64,000 bases of DNA from Iningainema tapete BLCC-T55 (GCF_014698965.1 NZ_JACXAE010000009.1:62001-126000), one strand, 5' to 3'; shown: positions 15,635 to 23,696, numbered from the stretch's first letter. Numbers and translations: made by a program. The notes: generated by a model from the letters alone, not told the origin.

Positions 15635-17149
15635 ATGCTCGTCGGTCAAATTCTCCGCCAGCGCTATAAAATTACCCGTCTCTTAGGAAGCGGTAGCTTT
15701 GGAGTTACCTATTTAGCTGAAGATTTAGATTTACCCGATCATCCTGTATGTGTTGTCAAAAATCTCAAGCAAAGCCATAACCCTGAATATTTACGTCTCG
15801 CCAGAGTATTATTTGACAGAGAGGCAAAGGTTTTATATCAATTAGGCAGTGACTGCAAGGAGATTCCCAGGCTTTTCGCTCACTTTGAAGAAAAAGGGGA
15901 ATTTTACCTAGTACAAGAGTTTATCGATGGACACAATTTAAGTGAGGAAATTTTTCCTGGGAAGAGGTGGAGTGAAGCTGAAGTCACACAGTTATTACAG
16001 GAAGTTTTAGAAGTTCTCACATTTATTCATAATCAAAATATTATTCATCGAGATATAAAACCACAAAATTTAATGCGTCGTAAGACAGATGGCAAGATAG
16101 TGTTGATAGACTTCGGCGCTGTTAAACAAATTAGTGGATTAGTAGTTAATGCTCAAGGGCAAACAAACGTCTCTGTTATTGTTGGGACTTCTGGCTATAT
16201 GCCCAGCGAACAATTAAATGGGCTGCCTAAATTAAGCAGCGATGTTTATGCCGTGGGGATGCTAGGAATTTATGCTTTAACAGGAATCAAACCTCAGGAT
16301 CTGCCTAGAGATAGTGGCAGTTGTGAAATTTTTTGGCGAAATTTGGTTTCGGTTAGCCCGAAACTGGCAGATGTATTAGATAAAATGGTCTGCTATCACT
16401 TTAATCAACGTTATCAAACAGCAGCCGAAGCTTTGCAAGCCCTCAAAGGGCTATCGTCATCACCACTACTCCCGCCGCCATCACCGCTACAACAGCCGTC
16501 ACAAAATTTCATAATCCGAGAATTGGTAGCGAACCAGAAATTTTTAATTGGTGCTGTAGTTGGGGCAGGTATGCTACTTGGAGTGGGATTGCTATTTATG
16601 AGTTTTTGGCCACAATCCACACCCGAACCGGAAAAAACCGTAGTTAGTTCGGTACAACCCACACTCGAACCCGAAGAAACTACCAAAGATACAGTACAAG
16701 CTACAGATGATGTACAAGATGTACAACTGGTTTGCCCAGAAATACCAATACCACCTCTACCAAGTAATTCAGGGAGGAAAATTGGTCCAGTCACAGTTTA
16801 TGGTTTTCCAAACGATTCATCTCTATCGCCGACAGGTAAAGGAATTATGATCTTTCCCGATCGCAAGTTTAGTGGTGTTGTTCGATATGATGGAGAATTC
16901 AAAGATGGAAAGTTCAATGGTTGTGGAAACTTGACTCGTGGAAATGGTGAGCGCTACTTAGGTCAGTTTGAGAATAATTCTTTTCAAGGTATAGGAAAAT
17001 ATTCTTGGAAAAATGGTTGTCAATATGTAGGAGAATTTAAAAACAACCAGTTTGATGGTCAAGGTACGTGGATATCTAAAGATGGTTCGCGTTCGAGTGG
17101 AATTTGGCAGCAAGGAAAATTGCAAGGAAAGGCTTTTAGTTGCCAATAA
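15635..17149 (+). CDS. Ser/Thr protein kinase with C-terminal MORN repeats
   Basis: A 504-residue membrane-anchored kinase. Residues 1-270 are a Hanks-type kinase: glycine loop LLGSGSFGVTYLA, VAIK-equivalent Lys in CVVKNLKQ, catalytic loop IIHRDIKPQNLM, DFG in LIDFGAVKQI, and the activation segment VGTSGYMPSEQ. A Pro-rich linker, one membrane helix (FLIGAVVGAGMLLGVGLLFM) and a Thr/Glu/Pro-rich stalk follow. The C-terminus carries three or four MORN repeats (YDGEFKDGKFNGCGNL, YLGQFENNSFQGIGKY, YVGEFKNNQFDGQGTW). MORN repeats bind lipids or proteins, so the outer domain may sense an envelope component. Substrates are unknown. Confidence 0.9.
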   Translation: MLVGQILRQRYKITRLLGSGSFGVTYLAEDLDLPDHPVCVVKNLKQSHNPEYLRLARVLFDREAKVLYQLGSDCKEIPRLFAHFEEKGEFYLVQEFIDGHNLSEEIFPGKRWSEAEVTQLLQEVLEVLTFIHNQNIIHRDIKPQNLMRRKTDGKIVLIDFGAVKQISGLVVNAQGQTNVSVIVGTSGYMPSEQLNGLPKLSSDVYAVGMLGIYALTGIKPQDLPRDSGSCEIFWRNLVSVSPKLADVLDKMVCYHFNQRYQTAAEALQALKGLSSSPLLPPPSPLQQPSQNFIIRELVANQKFLIGAVVGAGMLLGVGLLFMSFWPQSTPEPEKTVVSSVQPTLEPEETTKDTVQATDDVQDVQLVCPEIPIPPLPSNSGRKIGPVTVYGFPNDSSLSPTGKGIMIFPDRKFSGVVRYDGEFKDGKFNGCGNLTRGNGERYLGQFENNSFQGIGKYSWKNGCQYVGEFKNNQFDGQGTWISKDGSRSSGIWQQGKLQGKAFSCQ

Positions 17150-17296
17150 TTTTTCAGGAATATTATATCAGAATATAGTCTTATAAGCCATATAATTAAT
17201 ACGTTTACTTTTTGTGGTTTCCTTTCTAACTTCAAGTACCAGCCTTTAATAGGTTGATTTTAGTATTTGGTGTGTTGATATTTAGAGGAGTGAGAA

Positions 17297-18430
17297 ATGA
17301 ATCAAAAATTACTGACAAAACTGATATTAGTTTTCTCGAAAACTTCTTTACTAGGTATTACAAATGTAGCTATTTGTCTACTACCATCCCTAGCGCAATC
17401 TACATCTGTTAATCAATTGCCAACAACGAAAAATCCGCTCAGCCAAACACCGCCAGAAAATCCGCTTAGCCCCACCCCAACACCAACTTCAACACCAGGT
17501 CCCACACCGCCAGAAAACCCCCTCAACCCCACACCGCCAGAAAACCCTCTTAGCCCTACCCCATCTCCAACTTCAATCCCAAGTCCCACACCGCCAGAAA
17601 ATCCCCTCACCCCCACACCGCCAGAAAATCCGCTTAGCCCCACCCCAACACCAACACCTACTGTACCAGTTCCAACCAGACCGCCAACCCCAACACCAAC
17701 ACCTACTACACCAACCCTAACCCCAACCCCAACCTTAACTCCAACTCCAACGCCAAGGCAATCGCCAGTAAATACACCCACACCAACGCCAAGGCGATCG
17801 CCAGTAAATACACCCACACCATCTGCACCGGAACCAACACAACCAACACCAGAACCAACCCCAATCATCATTACACCCACACCGTCTGCACCGGAACCAA
17901 CACCGCCAGTCATCACACCAACACTACCAACGGCACCGGAACCAACACCGCCAGTTATCACACCAATCCAGCCGACACCCACACCACCAAGACAACAACC
18001 AGCATCAAGACTGTCACCAGTTAGATTAACCCCTAACTATGTTGGGATCGGTGCAAACATTGGATTAGATGGCGATACAACTCTGGGGGAAAGTGCCTTC
18101 ACTATCTTTGGTAAAATTGGTTTAACAAATAACTTCTCTTTTCGTCCTGCTTTTTTAGTGAAGGACGATGCTGTGATTCTTCTACCTGTAACATTTGACT
18201 ATCCACTGCAATCAATCACAGACTTTGGCGAACAACGAATAAATTTTGTTCCTTACATTGGCGCAGGAGCGGCAATTTCCACAAGTGGAGATAGCAACAT
18301 CGGCTTTCTGCTGACTGGCGGTGTCGATGTGCGCTTATCAAATGAATTTACCGCCAATGCTGGTTTAAACGTTGGTTTCCTTGATGACACTGATGTTGGG
18401 CTACGGTTTGGTATTGGTTACAACTTCTAA
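17297..18430 (+). CDS. Exported Pro/Thr-rich repeat protein with beta-barrel-like end
   Basis: A 377-residue protein with a signal peptide ending near LPSLAQ. Residues about 45-235 are a low-complexity spacer of [10 protein letters not shown] and TPTPTP units, probably spanning cell wall or periplasm. The last 140 residues (from [16 protein letters not shown]) have alternating hydrophobic strands, Gly-rich turns and a terminal aromatic residue ([11 protein letters not shown]), typical of outer-membrane beta-barrel proteins. GAGGAGTGAG precedes the ATG, giving a strong ribosome site. It might be a porin-like or adhesin protein; its specific role is unknown. Confidence 0.75.
   Translation: MNQKLLTKLILVFSKTSLLGITNVAICLLPSLAQSTSVNQLPTTKNPLSQTPPENPLSPTPTPTSTPGPTPPENPLNPTPPENPLSPTPSPTSIPSPTPPENPLTPTPPENPLSPTPTPTPTVPVPTRPPTPTPTPTTPTLTPTPTLTPTPTPRQSPVNTPTPTPRRSPVNTPTPSAPEPTQPTPEPTPIIITPTPSAPEPTPPVITPTLPTAPEPTPPVITPIQPTPTPPRQQPASRLSPVRLTPNYVGIGANIGLDGDTTLGESAFTIFGKIGLTNNFSFRPAFLVKDDAVILLPVTFDYPLQSITDFGEQRINFVPYIGAGAAISTSGDSNIGFLLTGGVDVRLSNEFTANAGLNVGFLDDTDVGLRFGIGYNF
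17446..17660 (+). repeat. Tandem [10 protein letters not shown] coding repeats
   Basis: Units of the type CCGCCAGAAAATCCGCTTAGC followed by CCCACCCCAACACCAAC recur five to six times with small changes. They encode the Pro/Thr-rich spacer of the exported protein. The near identity of units at the DNA level suggests recent expansion by slippage or recombination. Confidence 0.75.
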
Positions 18431-18467
18431 GTAATTTCCAGAAACTTACTGGATTTAGCTGAAGCTA

Positions 18468-18496
18468 TTGACGCGGATGGTTTTGTCTGCTATCTT
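18468..18496 (+). promoter_or_regulatory. Candidate sigma-70 promoter of the aroF leader
   Basis: TTGACG (18468-18473) and TATCTT (18491-18496) are separated by 17 bases, the optimal spacing. Transcription would start near 18503, about 40 bases before the first leader-peptide ATG. Seen in sequence; not proven. Confidence 0.55.
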
Positions 18497-18543
18497 CATT
18501 GTACATAAGTATAAATCAAATTTTCTAGCAGAGCGCCAGACAA

Positions 18544-18600
18544 ATGATCCGTTATAGTTCCTACTTTTATTTTTGGTTTAGGGTGGTTCACCGGGAGTGA
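18544..18600 (+). CDS. Aromatic-rich leader peptide 1 upstream of aroF
   Basis: An 18-codon ORF from ATG 18544 to TGA 18598. Codons 4 to 12 read Y-S-S-Y-F-Y-F-W-F, so 7 of 18 residues are Tyr, Phe or Trp. No other start exists in this frame after the in-frame TAG at 18526. The Shine-Dalgarno is weak. Its last codons overlap the arm GGTTCACCGGG that can pair with a downstream arm. Attenuator leader peptides are recognised by this combination of regulatory-amino-acid codons and overlapping RNA arms. Confidence 0.75.
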   Translation: MIRYSSYFYFWFRVVHRE

Positions 18601-18665
18601 ATTAAGTTTCCTCACGGAAACCACCCGGTGAACCGCAGAGCGAACTCTGCGGTTTTTGTTTTTTT
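18581..18665 (+). promoter_or_regulatory. Attenuator 1: alternative stems and terminator
   Basis: Arm 1 GGTTCACCGGG (18585-18595, end of leader ORF 1) is complementary to arm 2 CCCGGTGAACC (18624-18634) over 11 bp. Arm 2 overlaps the left side of an intrinsic terminator, AACCGCAGAG (18631-18640) with CTCTGCGGTT (18645-18654), followed by a T run to 18665. A third option pairs GGGTGGTT (18581-18588) with AACCACCC (18619-18626). A ribosome at the leader stop would cover arm 1 and leave the terminator free. The overlap of the competing stems is only 4 bases, so switching here is less clear than in attenuator 2. Confidence 0.7.
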
Positions 18666-18677
18666 CAGGAGAATCTC

Positions 18678-18746
18678 ATGGTGACGACCTATTTCCATAG
18701 CTGGTTTTATGGCTTTTACTTTTGGCCCAGATCAAGTTCCGGGTAA
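18678..18746 (+). CDS. Aromatic-rich leader peptide 2 upstream of aroF
   Basis: A 22-codon ORF with a strong ribosome site AGGAGA five bases before the ATG at 18678. Codons 5 to 16 contain Y, F, W, F, Y, F, Y, F and W, so 9 of 22 residues are aromatic. The stop TAA is at 18744-18746. The last codons coincide with the arm TCAAGTTCCGGG of the attenuator. Its ribosome site overlaps the T run of terminator 1, so it is only made when transcription passes the first attenuator. Confidence 0.85.
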   Translation: MVTTYFHSWFYGFYFWPRSSSG

Positions 18747-18809
18747 ATAGCGTCATGCAGAGAAATCTTGAGCGCCCGGAACTTGAAAGTTTAAGTTCCG
18801 GGCTTTTTT
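18732..18809 (+). promoter_or_regulatory. Attenuator 2: antiterminator/terminator switch
   Basis: Arm 1 TCAAGTTCCGGG (18732-18743, abutting the leader stop codon) is perfectly complementary over 12 bases to arm 2 CCCGGAACTTGA (18775-18786). Arm 2 also forms the left side of a terminator, GCCCGGAACTT (18774-18784) with AAGTTCCGGGC (18793-18803), followed by six T. A ribosome stalled at Phe/Tyr/Trp codons leaves arm 1 free to form the antiterminator. A ribosome at the stop masks it and the terminator forms. This is the classical trp/phe attenuator design applied to DAHP synthase. Confidence 0.85.
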
Positions 18810-18850
18810 GTAAATTAGGCAACAGTAACTGTAAAAAGGAGAATTCAATC

Positions 18851-19726
18851 ATGATTAATGCTAAACTAGCTGCACAATCTCATCCTCACCATCAAACAAT
18901 TGTCAATCTAGGAGAGGGTGTCGCCTTCGGTGGTACAGAATTGGTGATTATCGGTGGACCTTGCACTGTTGAAAGCATCGAGCAAATGGAAACAGTAGCC
19001 GAAAATCTATCGGCTGCGCCTGTACAAGCGTTGCGCGGCGGTGTCTACAAACCCCGCACGTCTCCCTACGCCTTCCAAGGCATGGGAGAAGAAGGACTAG
19101 ACATTTTGGCTCAAGTGCGATCGCGTTACAAAATCCCAGTCGTCACCGAGGTAATGTCCATTACCCAAATTGAAATAGTCGCTGCCCATGCTGATATGCT
19201 TCAAATTGGTAGCCGCAACATGCAGAACTTCGATTTACTCAAAGCTTTAGGACAAGCAGGTAAACCGATACTTCTCAAACGTGGCTTAGCGGCAACAATT
19301 GAAGAATTCGTCATGGCAGCAGAATATATCTTAAGCCACGGCAATCCAGATGTAGTGCTATGTGAAAGAGGTATTCGCAGCTTCGATAATTACACCCGTA
19401 ACGTCCTAGATTTAGGAGCAGTGGCAGCACTCAAGCAAATCACTCACTTACCAGTAATTGTAGATCCTTCCCATGCAGTAGGTAAACGGGAATTAGTAGC
19501 ACCTATGGCTAGGGCTGCAGTTGCTTGTGGGGCAGATGGGTTAATTATTGAGTGTCATCCAGAACCGGAAAAATCAGTTTCTGATGCACGTCAAGCACTG
19601 TCTTTAGAGGATATGGTGAATTTAGTTCATAGCTTAAACCCTGTAGCAGCATCTGTTGGGCGCAGTATATCAGAAACATTCGGGGCGGGTTTAACACCTG
19701 CCCCTATTTGTTTGTCGGCAGCATAA
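18851..19726 (+). CDS. aroF: 3-deoxy-7-phosphoheptulonate (DAHP) synthase
   Basis: The enzyme joins phosphoenolpyruvate and erythrose 4-phosphate in the first step of the shikimate pathway. The 291-residue protein has the type I-beta (Bacillus-like) signatures [62 protein letters not shown] and [19 protein letters not shown]. No chorismate mutase or ACT domain is fused, so no built-in allosteric domain is visible. The ATG at 18851 follows the ribosome site AAAAAGGAGA. An in-frame TTG at 18722 is rejected because the frame would run through the leader terminator. Expression is probably set by two upstream aromatic-codon attenuators. Confidence 0.95.
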   Translation: MINAKLAAQSHPHHQTIVNLGEGVAFGGTELVIIGGPCTVESIEQMETVAENLSAAPVQALRGGVYKPRTSPYAFQGMGEEGLDILAQVRSRYKIPVVTEVMSITQIEIVAAHADMLQIGSRNMQNFDLLKALGQAGKPILLKRGLAATIEEFVMAAEYILSHGNPDVVLCERGIRSFDNYTRNVLDLGAVAALKQITHLPVIVDPSHAVGKRELVAPMARAAVACGADGLIIECHPEPEKSVSDARQALSLEDMVNLVHSLNPVAASVGRSISETFGAGLTPAPICLSAA

Positions 19727-19748
19727 AATTTCCCTAAGGGCAGCTATA

Positions 19749-19773
19749 AGCCTGTAGCCATGATCTACAGGCT
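19749..19773 (+). terminator. Hairpin downstream of aroF
   Basis: AGCCTGTAG (19749-19757) and CTACAGGCT (19765-19773) form a perfect 9-bp stem with a 7-nt loop, 22 bases after the aroF stop. No T run follows, so it may act as an mRNA 3' end stabiliser instead of a classical terminator. Confidence 0.5.
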
Positions 19774-19820
19774 GATGCAGCCCGATGTTAAATTGCTTCT
19801 ACTCGCCACTGCTCTCATAA

Positions 19821-20084
19821 TTAAGCAGTTTGAACCTTTTCCAAAACCCATTCCCGAATCAAATCAACGTAATCAATCCCTCTCGATCTAGCAACCTCTT
19901 TAACTGCTTCTACTTCAGTGGGTTGCAAGCGAAACTGCACCAAAGTTTCTCGTTCAAAAATGGGTTCTGTAACCTCAACTAACTGGTCTTCAAAATCAGT
20001 AAGATCGTGCGTATCCCAGAATTGAGCCAACTCTTGTATAGAATCAGTTTGGGGAATTTTTTGAATGTTCATCGGTTTTTCCAT
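19821..20084 (-). CDS. CopG-type antitoxin without an adjacent toxin
   Basis: An 87-residue protein with the CopG-antitoxin pattern: an N-terminal toxin-facing segment (SIQELAQFWDTHDLTDFEDQ) and a C-terminal ribbon-helix-helix (VQFRLQPTEVEAVKEVARSR, then GIDYVDLIREWVLEKV). Such proteins repress their own promoter and neutralise a BrnT/RelE-like toxin. No toxin gene is next to it: downstream comes aroF on the other strand, upstream a divergent hydrolase. It is therefore an orphan antitoxin or DNA-binding regulator. Starts at 20084 or 20072 are both possible. Confidence 0.7.
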   Translation of the reverse strand: MEKPMNIQKIPQTDSIQELAQFWDTHDLTDFEDQLVEVTEPIFERETLVQFRLQPTEVEAVKEVARSRGIDYVDLIREWVLEKVQTA

Positions 20085-20119
20085 TGATAATAAAGACAGG
20101 TGTTATTTTTGCTCTTGTT

Positions 20120-20899
20120 ATGCACTTAACGTACTTAGACAGTAACAGTTGGTTAATTGAAATCGCAGGAAAACGAATACTAATTGATCCTTGGCTAGTC
20201 GGTTCGTTGACTTTTGGTAATTTGGATTGGTTTTTTAAAGCTTCTCGATCGCAAGAACACTCAATACCAAAGAACATTGACTTAATTTTACTGTCCCAAG
20301 GTTTGGAAGATCATGCTCATCCACCAACACTCAAGCAGCTTGACAGCAATATTCCGGTTGTAGCTTCTGCCAATGCTGCCAAGGTAGTACAGCAGCTGGG
20401 TTACGCTCAGGTTACAGTACTTGCTCATGGTGAAACCTTCACTTTAAATCAGTGTGTAAAAATTAAAGCTACTCCCGGATCACCCATTGGACCTACTTTG
20501 TTGGAAAATGGTTATTTACTCCAGGATTTGCAGAGCGGTTTTACTCTCTACTACGAGCCTCACGGGTATCATTCCTCACAACTCAAGCAAGATGCACCAG
20601 TTGATGTGGTGATTACACCGATTACTAGCATAGAACTGCCTTTGCTAGGTTCAATTATTAAAGGAAATAACAGCACTTTGGAAGTGGCGAAGTTGTTGCA
20701 ACCTCAAGTAATCTTACCCACAGCGGCAGGAGGAGATGTGGTGTTTGAGGGATTGTTGTCGAAACTCCTTCATCCTATGGGAACTGTTGAGGAATTTCGT
20801 CTGTTACTAGAGAAAAATCACCTTTCCACACGGGTAATTGAACCGAAAAGTGGCGATCGTTTTGAATTAGAATTATCCAAGCGAACATTAACAATTTAA
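20120..20899 (+). CDS. MBL-fold metal-dependent hydrolase (UlaG-like)
   Basis: About 259 residues from the ATG at 20120. The N-terminus (MHLTYLDSNSWLIEIAGKRI, then LIDPWL) is typical of UlaG-like metallo-beta-lactamase-fold proteins. The motif SQGLEDHAHPPTL takes the place of the usual HxHxDH, keeping an Asp-His pair. Later blocks are YYEPHGYH and ILPTAAGGDVVFEG. A full five-ligand metal site is not obvious, so activity may be altered. Substrate unknown. It diverges from the orphan antitoxin and shares the same short upstream region. Confidence 0.75.
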   Translation: MHLTYLDSNSWLIEIAGKRILIDPWLVGSLTFGNLDWFFKASRSQEHSIPKNIDLILLSQGLEDHAHPPTLKQLDSNIPVVASANAAKVVQQLGYAQVTVLAHGETFTLNQCVKIKATPGSPIGPTLLENGYLLQDLQSGFTLYYEPHGYHSSQLKQDAPVDVVITPITSIELPLLGSIIKGNNSTLEVAKLLQPQVILPTAAGGDVVFEGLLSKLLHPMGTVEEFRLLLEKNHLSTRVIEPKSGDRFELELSKRTLTI

Positions 20900-20916
20900 G
20901 TTGTTTGCAGATTCTG

Positions 20917-21197
20917 TTAGCTCAAGGATTGGGCAAACCACCGCCGAATCAACTCTACTTGGAAGCGAAAGCCGTCGCCTGCTTCCTCAATTAACTCGCG
21001 TTGCAATAGTAATTTTAGAGCGTTGTCTGCCGTATCAGACAATTGTTGTGATAAAGTTTTGCTGCTAACTATTGCCCCTTCTCCTTGTGCTGCAATCAAG
21101 CGCAGTATAGCTAGTCCCGCCATGTCTACTTGGTTGTTTTGAATATCAGCGAAGAAAAAGCTCGCACTGTTCAAAGCGTTTGGAACCGCTGCTTCTA
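20917..21197 (-). pseudogene. C-terminal fragment of an AAA-like ATPase
   Basis: The frame encodes AAVPNALNSASFFFADIQNN, then a winged-helix-like stretch (LAILRLIAAQGEGAIVSSKTL, then SQQLSDTADNALKLLLQREL) ending ELIRRWFAQ. That pattern is typical of the end of bacterial STAND/AAA-like ATPases, usually several hundred residues longer. No ATPase core is present upstream; the frame instead runs into the broken PIN-toxin gene. A TTG at 21174 could start an 85-residue product, but a gene remnant is more likely. Confidence 0.6.
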
Positions 21198-21515
21198 CGT
21201 CGGCTTTCCCATGACTTGATACTTAACGACCAAATTCTCCCAAGCTAAAAAAATTGCTGAATTATCTGGCTTCAATGTAAAAAGACTCTTCAATTGAGCT
21301 AATTCGTATATGATTCTTGTAACAGATAGCCCCAACCCATTAACTGTAGTAGGACGTGTAGCAACAACCCAAAACTCAATAAAGTTCTGTGGAATGACAC
21401 AAAGTTCCTCACCTTGCTCAAGCAAACTCTTCACTGCATCAACAGCAGCTTCATGCATTGGATGAGTTTCTTGAACACTCCGTAGTAATACATTTGTGTC
21501 TACCAAATAACTCAT
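21195..21515 (-). pseudogene. vapC: Truncated VapC-like PIN-domain toxin
   Basis: The frame begins MSYLVDTNVLLRSVQETHPM with the first catalytic Asp of PIN ribonucleases, has the conserved Glu region ELCVIPQNFIEFWVVATRP, and stops after KYQVMGKPT at 106 residues. Family members usually run to about 140 residues and continue with a HDAR-like segment carrying further acidic catalytic residues. That part is missing, and an ATPase fragment begins at the same point. The toxin is therefore probably inactive. The start overlaps the antitoxin stop by 4 bases. Confidence 0.7.
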
Positions 21516-21787
21516 AACATTTCATCTTCTCTGGTATAGATACTCTCACGACTGATTGCTTCATCCGAGAGGGGTGGTGCCTGTATCGAATGACTTTTTG
21601 CCCATTTGACAAATGCTTGAGCGCGTTCCTGGGGAGAAAGAACGGTAGGCACTACTGATGGTTGTGAAGCACTCAACAAGCCGGAGATCGCCATTTGCAA
21701 AAATTCTTCTACTGATATACCAGCAGATGCGGCTTGAGCAATCAACTGAGCTTCAATCTCTGGTTTCAACTCAATCACGATCGCCAC
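21512..21787 (-). CDS. VapB-like antitoxin
   Basis: A 91-residue protein: an N-terminal ribbon-helix-helix-like part (MAIVIELKPEIEAQLIAQAA, then SAGISVEEFLQMAI) and a C-terminal toxin-binding tail rich in Ser, Glu and Pro. It overlaps the truncated PIN toxin by 4 bases (ATGA junction), the usual antitoxin-first arrangement. It looks intact although its toxin is broken, so it may persist as a regulator or cross-antitoxin. Confidence 0.7.
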   Translation of the reverse strand: MAIVIELKPEIEAQLIAQAASAGISVEEFLQMAISGLLSASQPSVVPTVLSPQERAQAFVKWAKSHSIQAPPLSDEAISRESIYTREDEML

Positions 21788-21866
21788 AATATAACCCTCC
21801 TAACAGCAATACTGATGAATGCAATCCTTTCTAAACAAGTTTAGCGTAGTGAAGATGTCTATAGAG

Positions 21867-22592
21867 CTACTTGACAAAATTCCACTCTAATGTTTTTATC
21901 GGTGCAGTCTGTAGCGCTTCTGTAAGTTCGTCGTTACTGTCAAATTTCAATTGCTCTAGATAGCAAGCTTCCACTTTGACAGTAAACTGGTCTTCTTGAA
22001 AGGGCCAAGGCATGACAGTGACAGTGCCATCACTACGCTCCAGCACATCATAGCGTTGACCATCCCCTGTCTTGGCAATTTCTAAAGCACGTTCACCAGC
22101 AGGTAACATGCGGTTGCAGAGGATCAGGGAGAGGCGATCGCACCATTGAAAAAACGCATAAGCGGATGTTGCGTCGTCTTTTGTAATATTCAACCCCTGA
22201 CGCCATTGCTCTTGATGCTGTAGTTGCTCGTCTAAAAAGCGATCCAATTCTGGTGACTCTCCGCGTTTACCCTCCAATAGAAAGCTGAGGTGCATAGAAA
22301 TCAACATTGCTACCCATCGTCCGCGATATCGGGCGTTGTGCGCAAGATTCTGTATCTTTTTTAGATCGGTTTCCGTCTGTAGGGTAAAGTCGAGTGGTGC
22401 GCCTGCTTCTGTCAGGTGATTACCTTCCCATTCTTTTTCCAAATCGTCGTGATGGGAAATTGCGGCGATTGTCTCTAGCCAGCGTAATGGACGTTGATTG
22501 GGATGCCAATGTCCGGCAATTTCCGCCGCAAGTAAAGCATGGGCGCGATGGTAAATTACTTCCCAACCTTTCTGGTCTTGGTTAACAATCAT
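21867..22592 (-). CDS. DUF3891 family protein
   Basis: A 241-residue protein recognised as DUF3891. It has an HD-like helical core: YHRAHALLAAEIAGHW, ISHHDDLEKEW and MLISMHLSFLLEG, with paired His/Asp residues that could bind a metal as in HD phosphohydrolases. A later motif WCDRLSLILC is also characteristic. Biochemical function is unknown. It is not clearly in an operon; the following gene on the same strand is the vapB antitoxin, 79 bases away. Confidence 0.75.
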   Translation of the reverse strand: MIVNQDQKGWEVIYHRAHALLAAEIAGHWHPNQRPLRWLETIAAISHHDDLEKEWEGNHLTEAGAPLDFTLQTETDLKKIQNLAHNARYRGRWVAMLISMHLSFLLEGKRGESPELDRFLDEQLQHQEQWRQGLNITKDDATSAYAFFQWCDRLSLILCNRMLPAGERALEIAKTGDGQRYDVLERSDGTVTVMPWPFQEDQFTVKVEACYLEQLKFDSNDELTEALQTAPIKTLEWNFVK

Positions 22593-22749
22593 AGCTTTTC
22601 TAATGTATTAAATCTTACCTTAACTCTAATTTTTTGTAGATGCCACCCTGGTTCTATGATGAAGATCGACAAATGAATTAGATCGCATACTATATCTTGC
22701 GGAACTTCAGTAGAGAAACCATCTGTCCACAGAATTAAAAAAAGCCTTT

Positions 22750-23655
22750 ATGAGTATATTTACGTCCAAAAATTGGCTTCCCAGCCAACAACAACTAACT
22801 CCCTATCTATTTTTATTGCCTGCTCTAGTTCTCTTAGTTTTAACCGTATTTTTACCCGCTCTACAAGCGTTTTTACTTAGCTTTACGCGCTACGAATACG
22901 ATATAACTCAACAACCGCAATGGGTAGGTTTTGCCAACTTCCAGCGTTTGTGGAGTGACCCAGTTTTTTGGCAAACTTTAGTAAACACCTTGCTGTATCT
23001 CGTGTGCGTAGTGCCGATTTTAGTAATTATTCCCTTGGCACTGGCAATTTTAGTCAATCAGAAACTACGCGGGATCAACTGGTTTAGAGCTGCTTATTAT
23101 GTGCCTGTGATTATTTCAATAGTAGTGGCGGGAATTGCTTGGCGATCGCTATATGCAGAAAACGGCTTACTCAATCAACTACTCAAGGGCATTGTTCCGG
23201 AAGGAATTCCCTGGCTCACCGACAGGCGCTTTGCCCTCTACAGTGTGATGGCTGTGACGGTGTGGAAGGGATTGGGTTACTATATGGTGATTTATCTGGC
23301 TGGGTTGCAATCTATCCCTAGTGATGTGTATGAAGCAGCTGCGATCGATGGTTCAGATGGTATCCGCAAACACTGGGATATTACCGTACCTTTGATGAAA
23401 CCTTATCTAGCATTAGTTGCGGTAATTTCAGCAATTTCTGCGACAAAAGTATTTGAAGAAGTTTATATCATGACTAAAGGTGGACCAAGAAATAGCTCGA
23501 AAACAATTGTTTATTATTTGTATGAACAAGCATTTAAAAACTCAGAAATTAGCTATGCTTGTACAATTGGGCTGGTGTTGTTTTTGATAATTTTCGGACT
23601 ATCAGTTTTAAGATTATTACTTAGCAAAAAAGCAGGAGAACCGTTAACAAATTAG
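22750..23655 (+). CDS. Sugar ABC transporter permease (MalF/UgpA type)
   Basis: A 301-residue membrane protein with six predicted helices (for example LFLLPALVLLVLTVFLPALQ). The permease coupling loop is EAAAIDGSDGIRKHWDITVPLMKP, the EAA motif that docks the ATPase. N-terminal features (LPALQAFLLSFTRYEYD, FVGFANFQRLW-like WVGFANFQRL) match carbohydrate-family inner-membrane permeases. A functional transporter needs a second permease, a binding protein and an ATPase, but none is nearby. The partners must lie elsewhere, as often happens in cyanobacteria. Substrate cannot be told. Confidence 0.88.
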   Translation: MSIFTSKNWLPSQQQLTPYLFLLPALVLLVLTVFLPALQAFLLSFTRYEYDITQQPQWVGFANFQRLWSDPVFWQTLVNTLLYLVCVVPILVIIPLALAILVNQKLRGINWFRAAYYVPVIISIVVAGIAWRSLYAENGLLNQLLKGIVPEGIPWLTDRRFALYSVMAVTVWKGLGYYMVIYLAGLQSIPSDVYEAAAIDGSDGIRKHWDITVPLMKPYLALVAVISAISATKVFEEVYIMTKGGPRNSSKTIVYYLYEQAFKNSEISYACTIGLVLFLIIFGLSVLRLLLSKKAGEPLTN

Positions 23656-23696
23656 GAATAATTAAATACCAGGGCTATTTCATTCTATACACGAAC

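Noticed and set aside
17413-17982. Gly/Val-rich 189-codon frame on the minus strand
   Set aside because: It is the complement of the Pro/Thr repeat region of the exported protein; its composition is explained by that.
18577-18660. Glutamine riboswitch (glnA or downstream-peptide RNA)
   Set aside because: Hairpins and a short peptide suggested it, but the conserved riboswitch core is missing and the aromatic leader ORF explains the layout better.
18722-18850. N-terminal extension of aroF from TTG 18722
   Set aside because: The frame passes through the leader terminator hairpin; ATG 18851 has a clear ribosome site and gives the normal family length.
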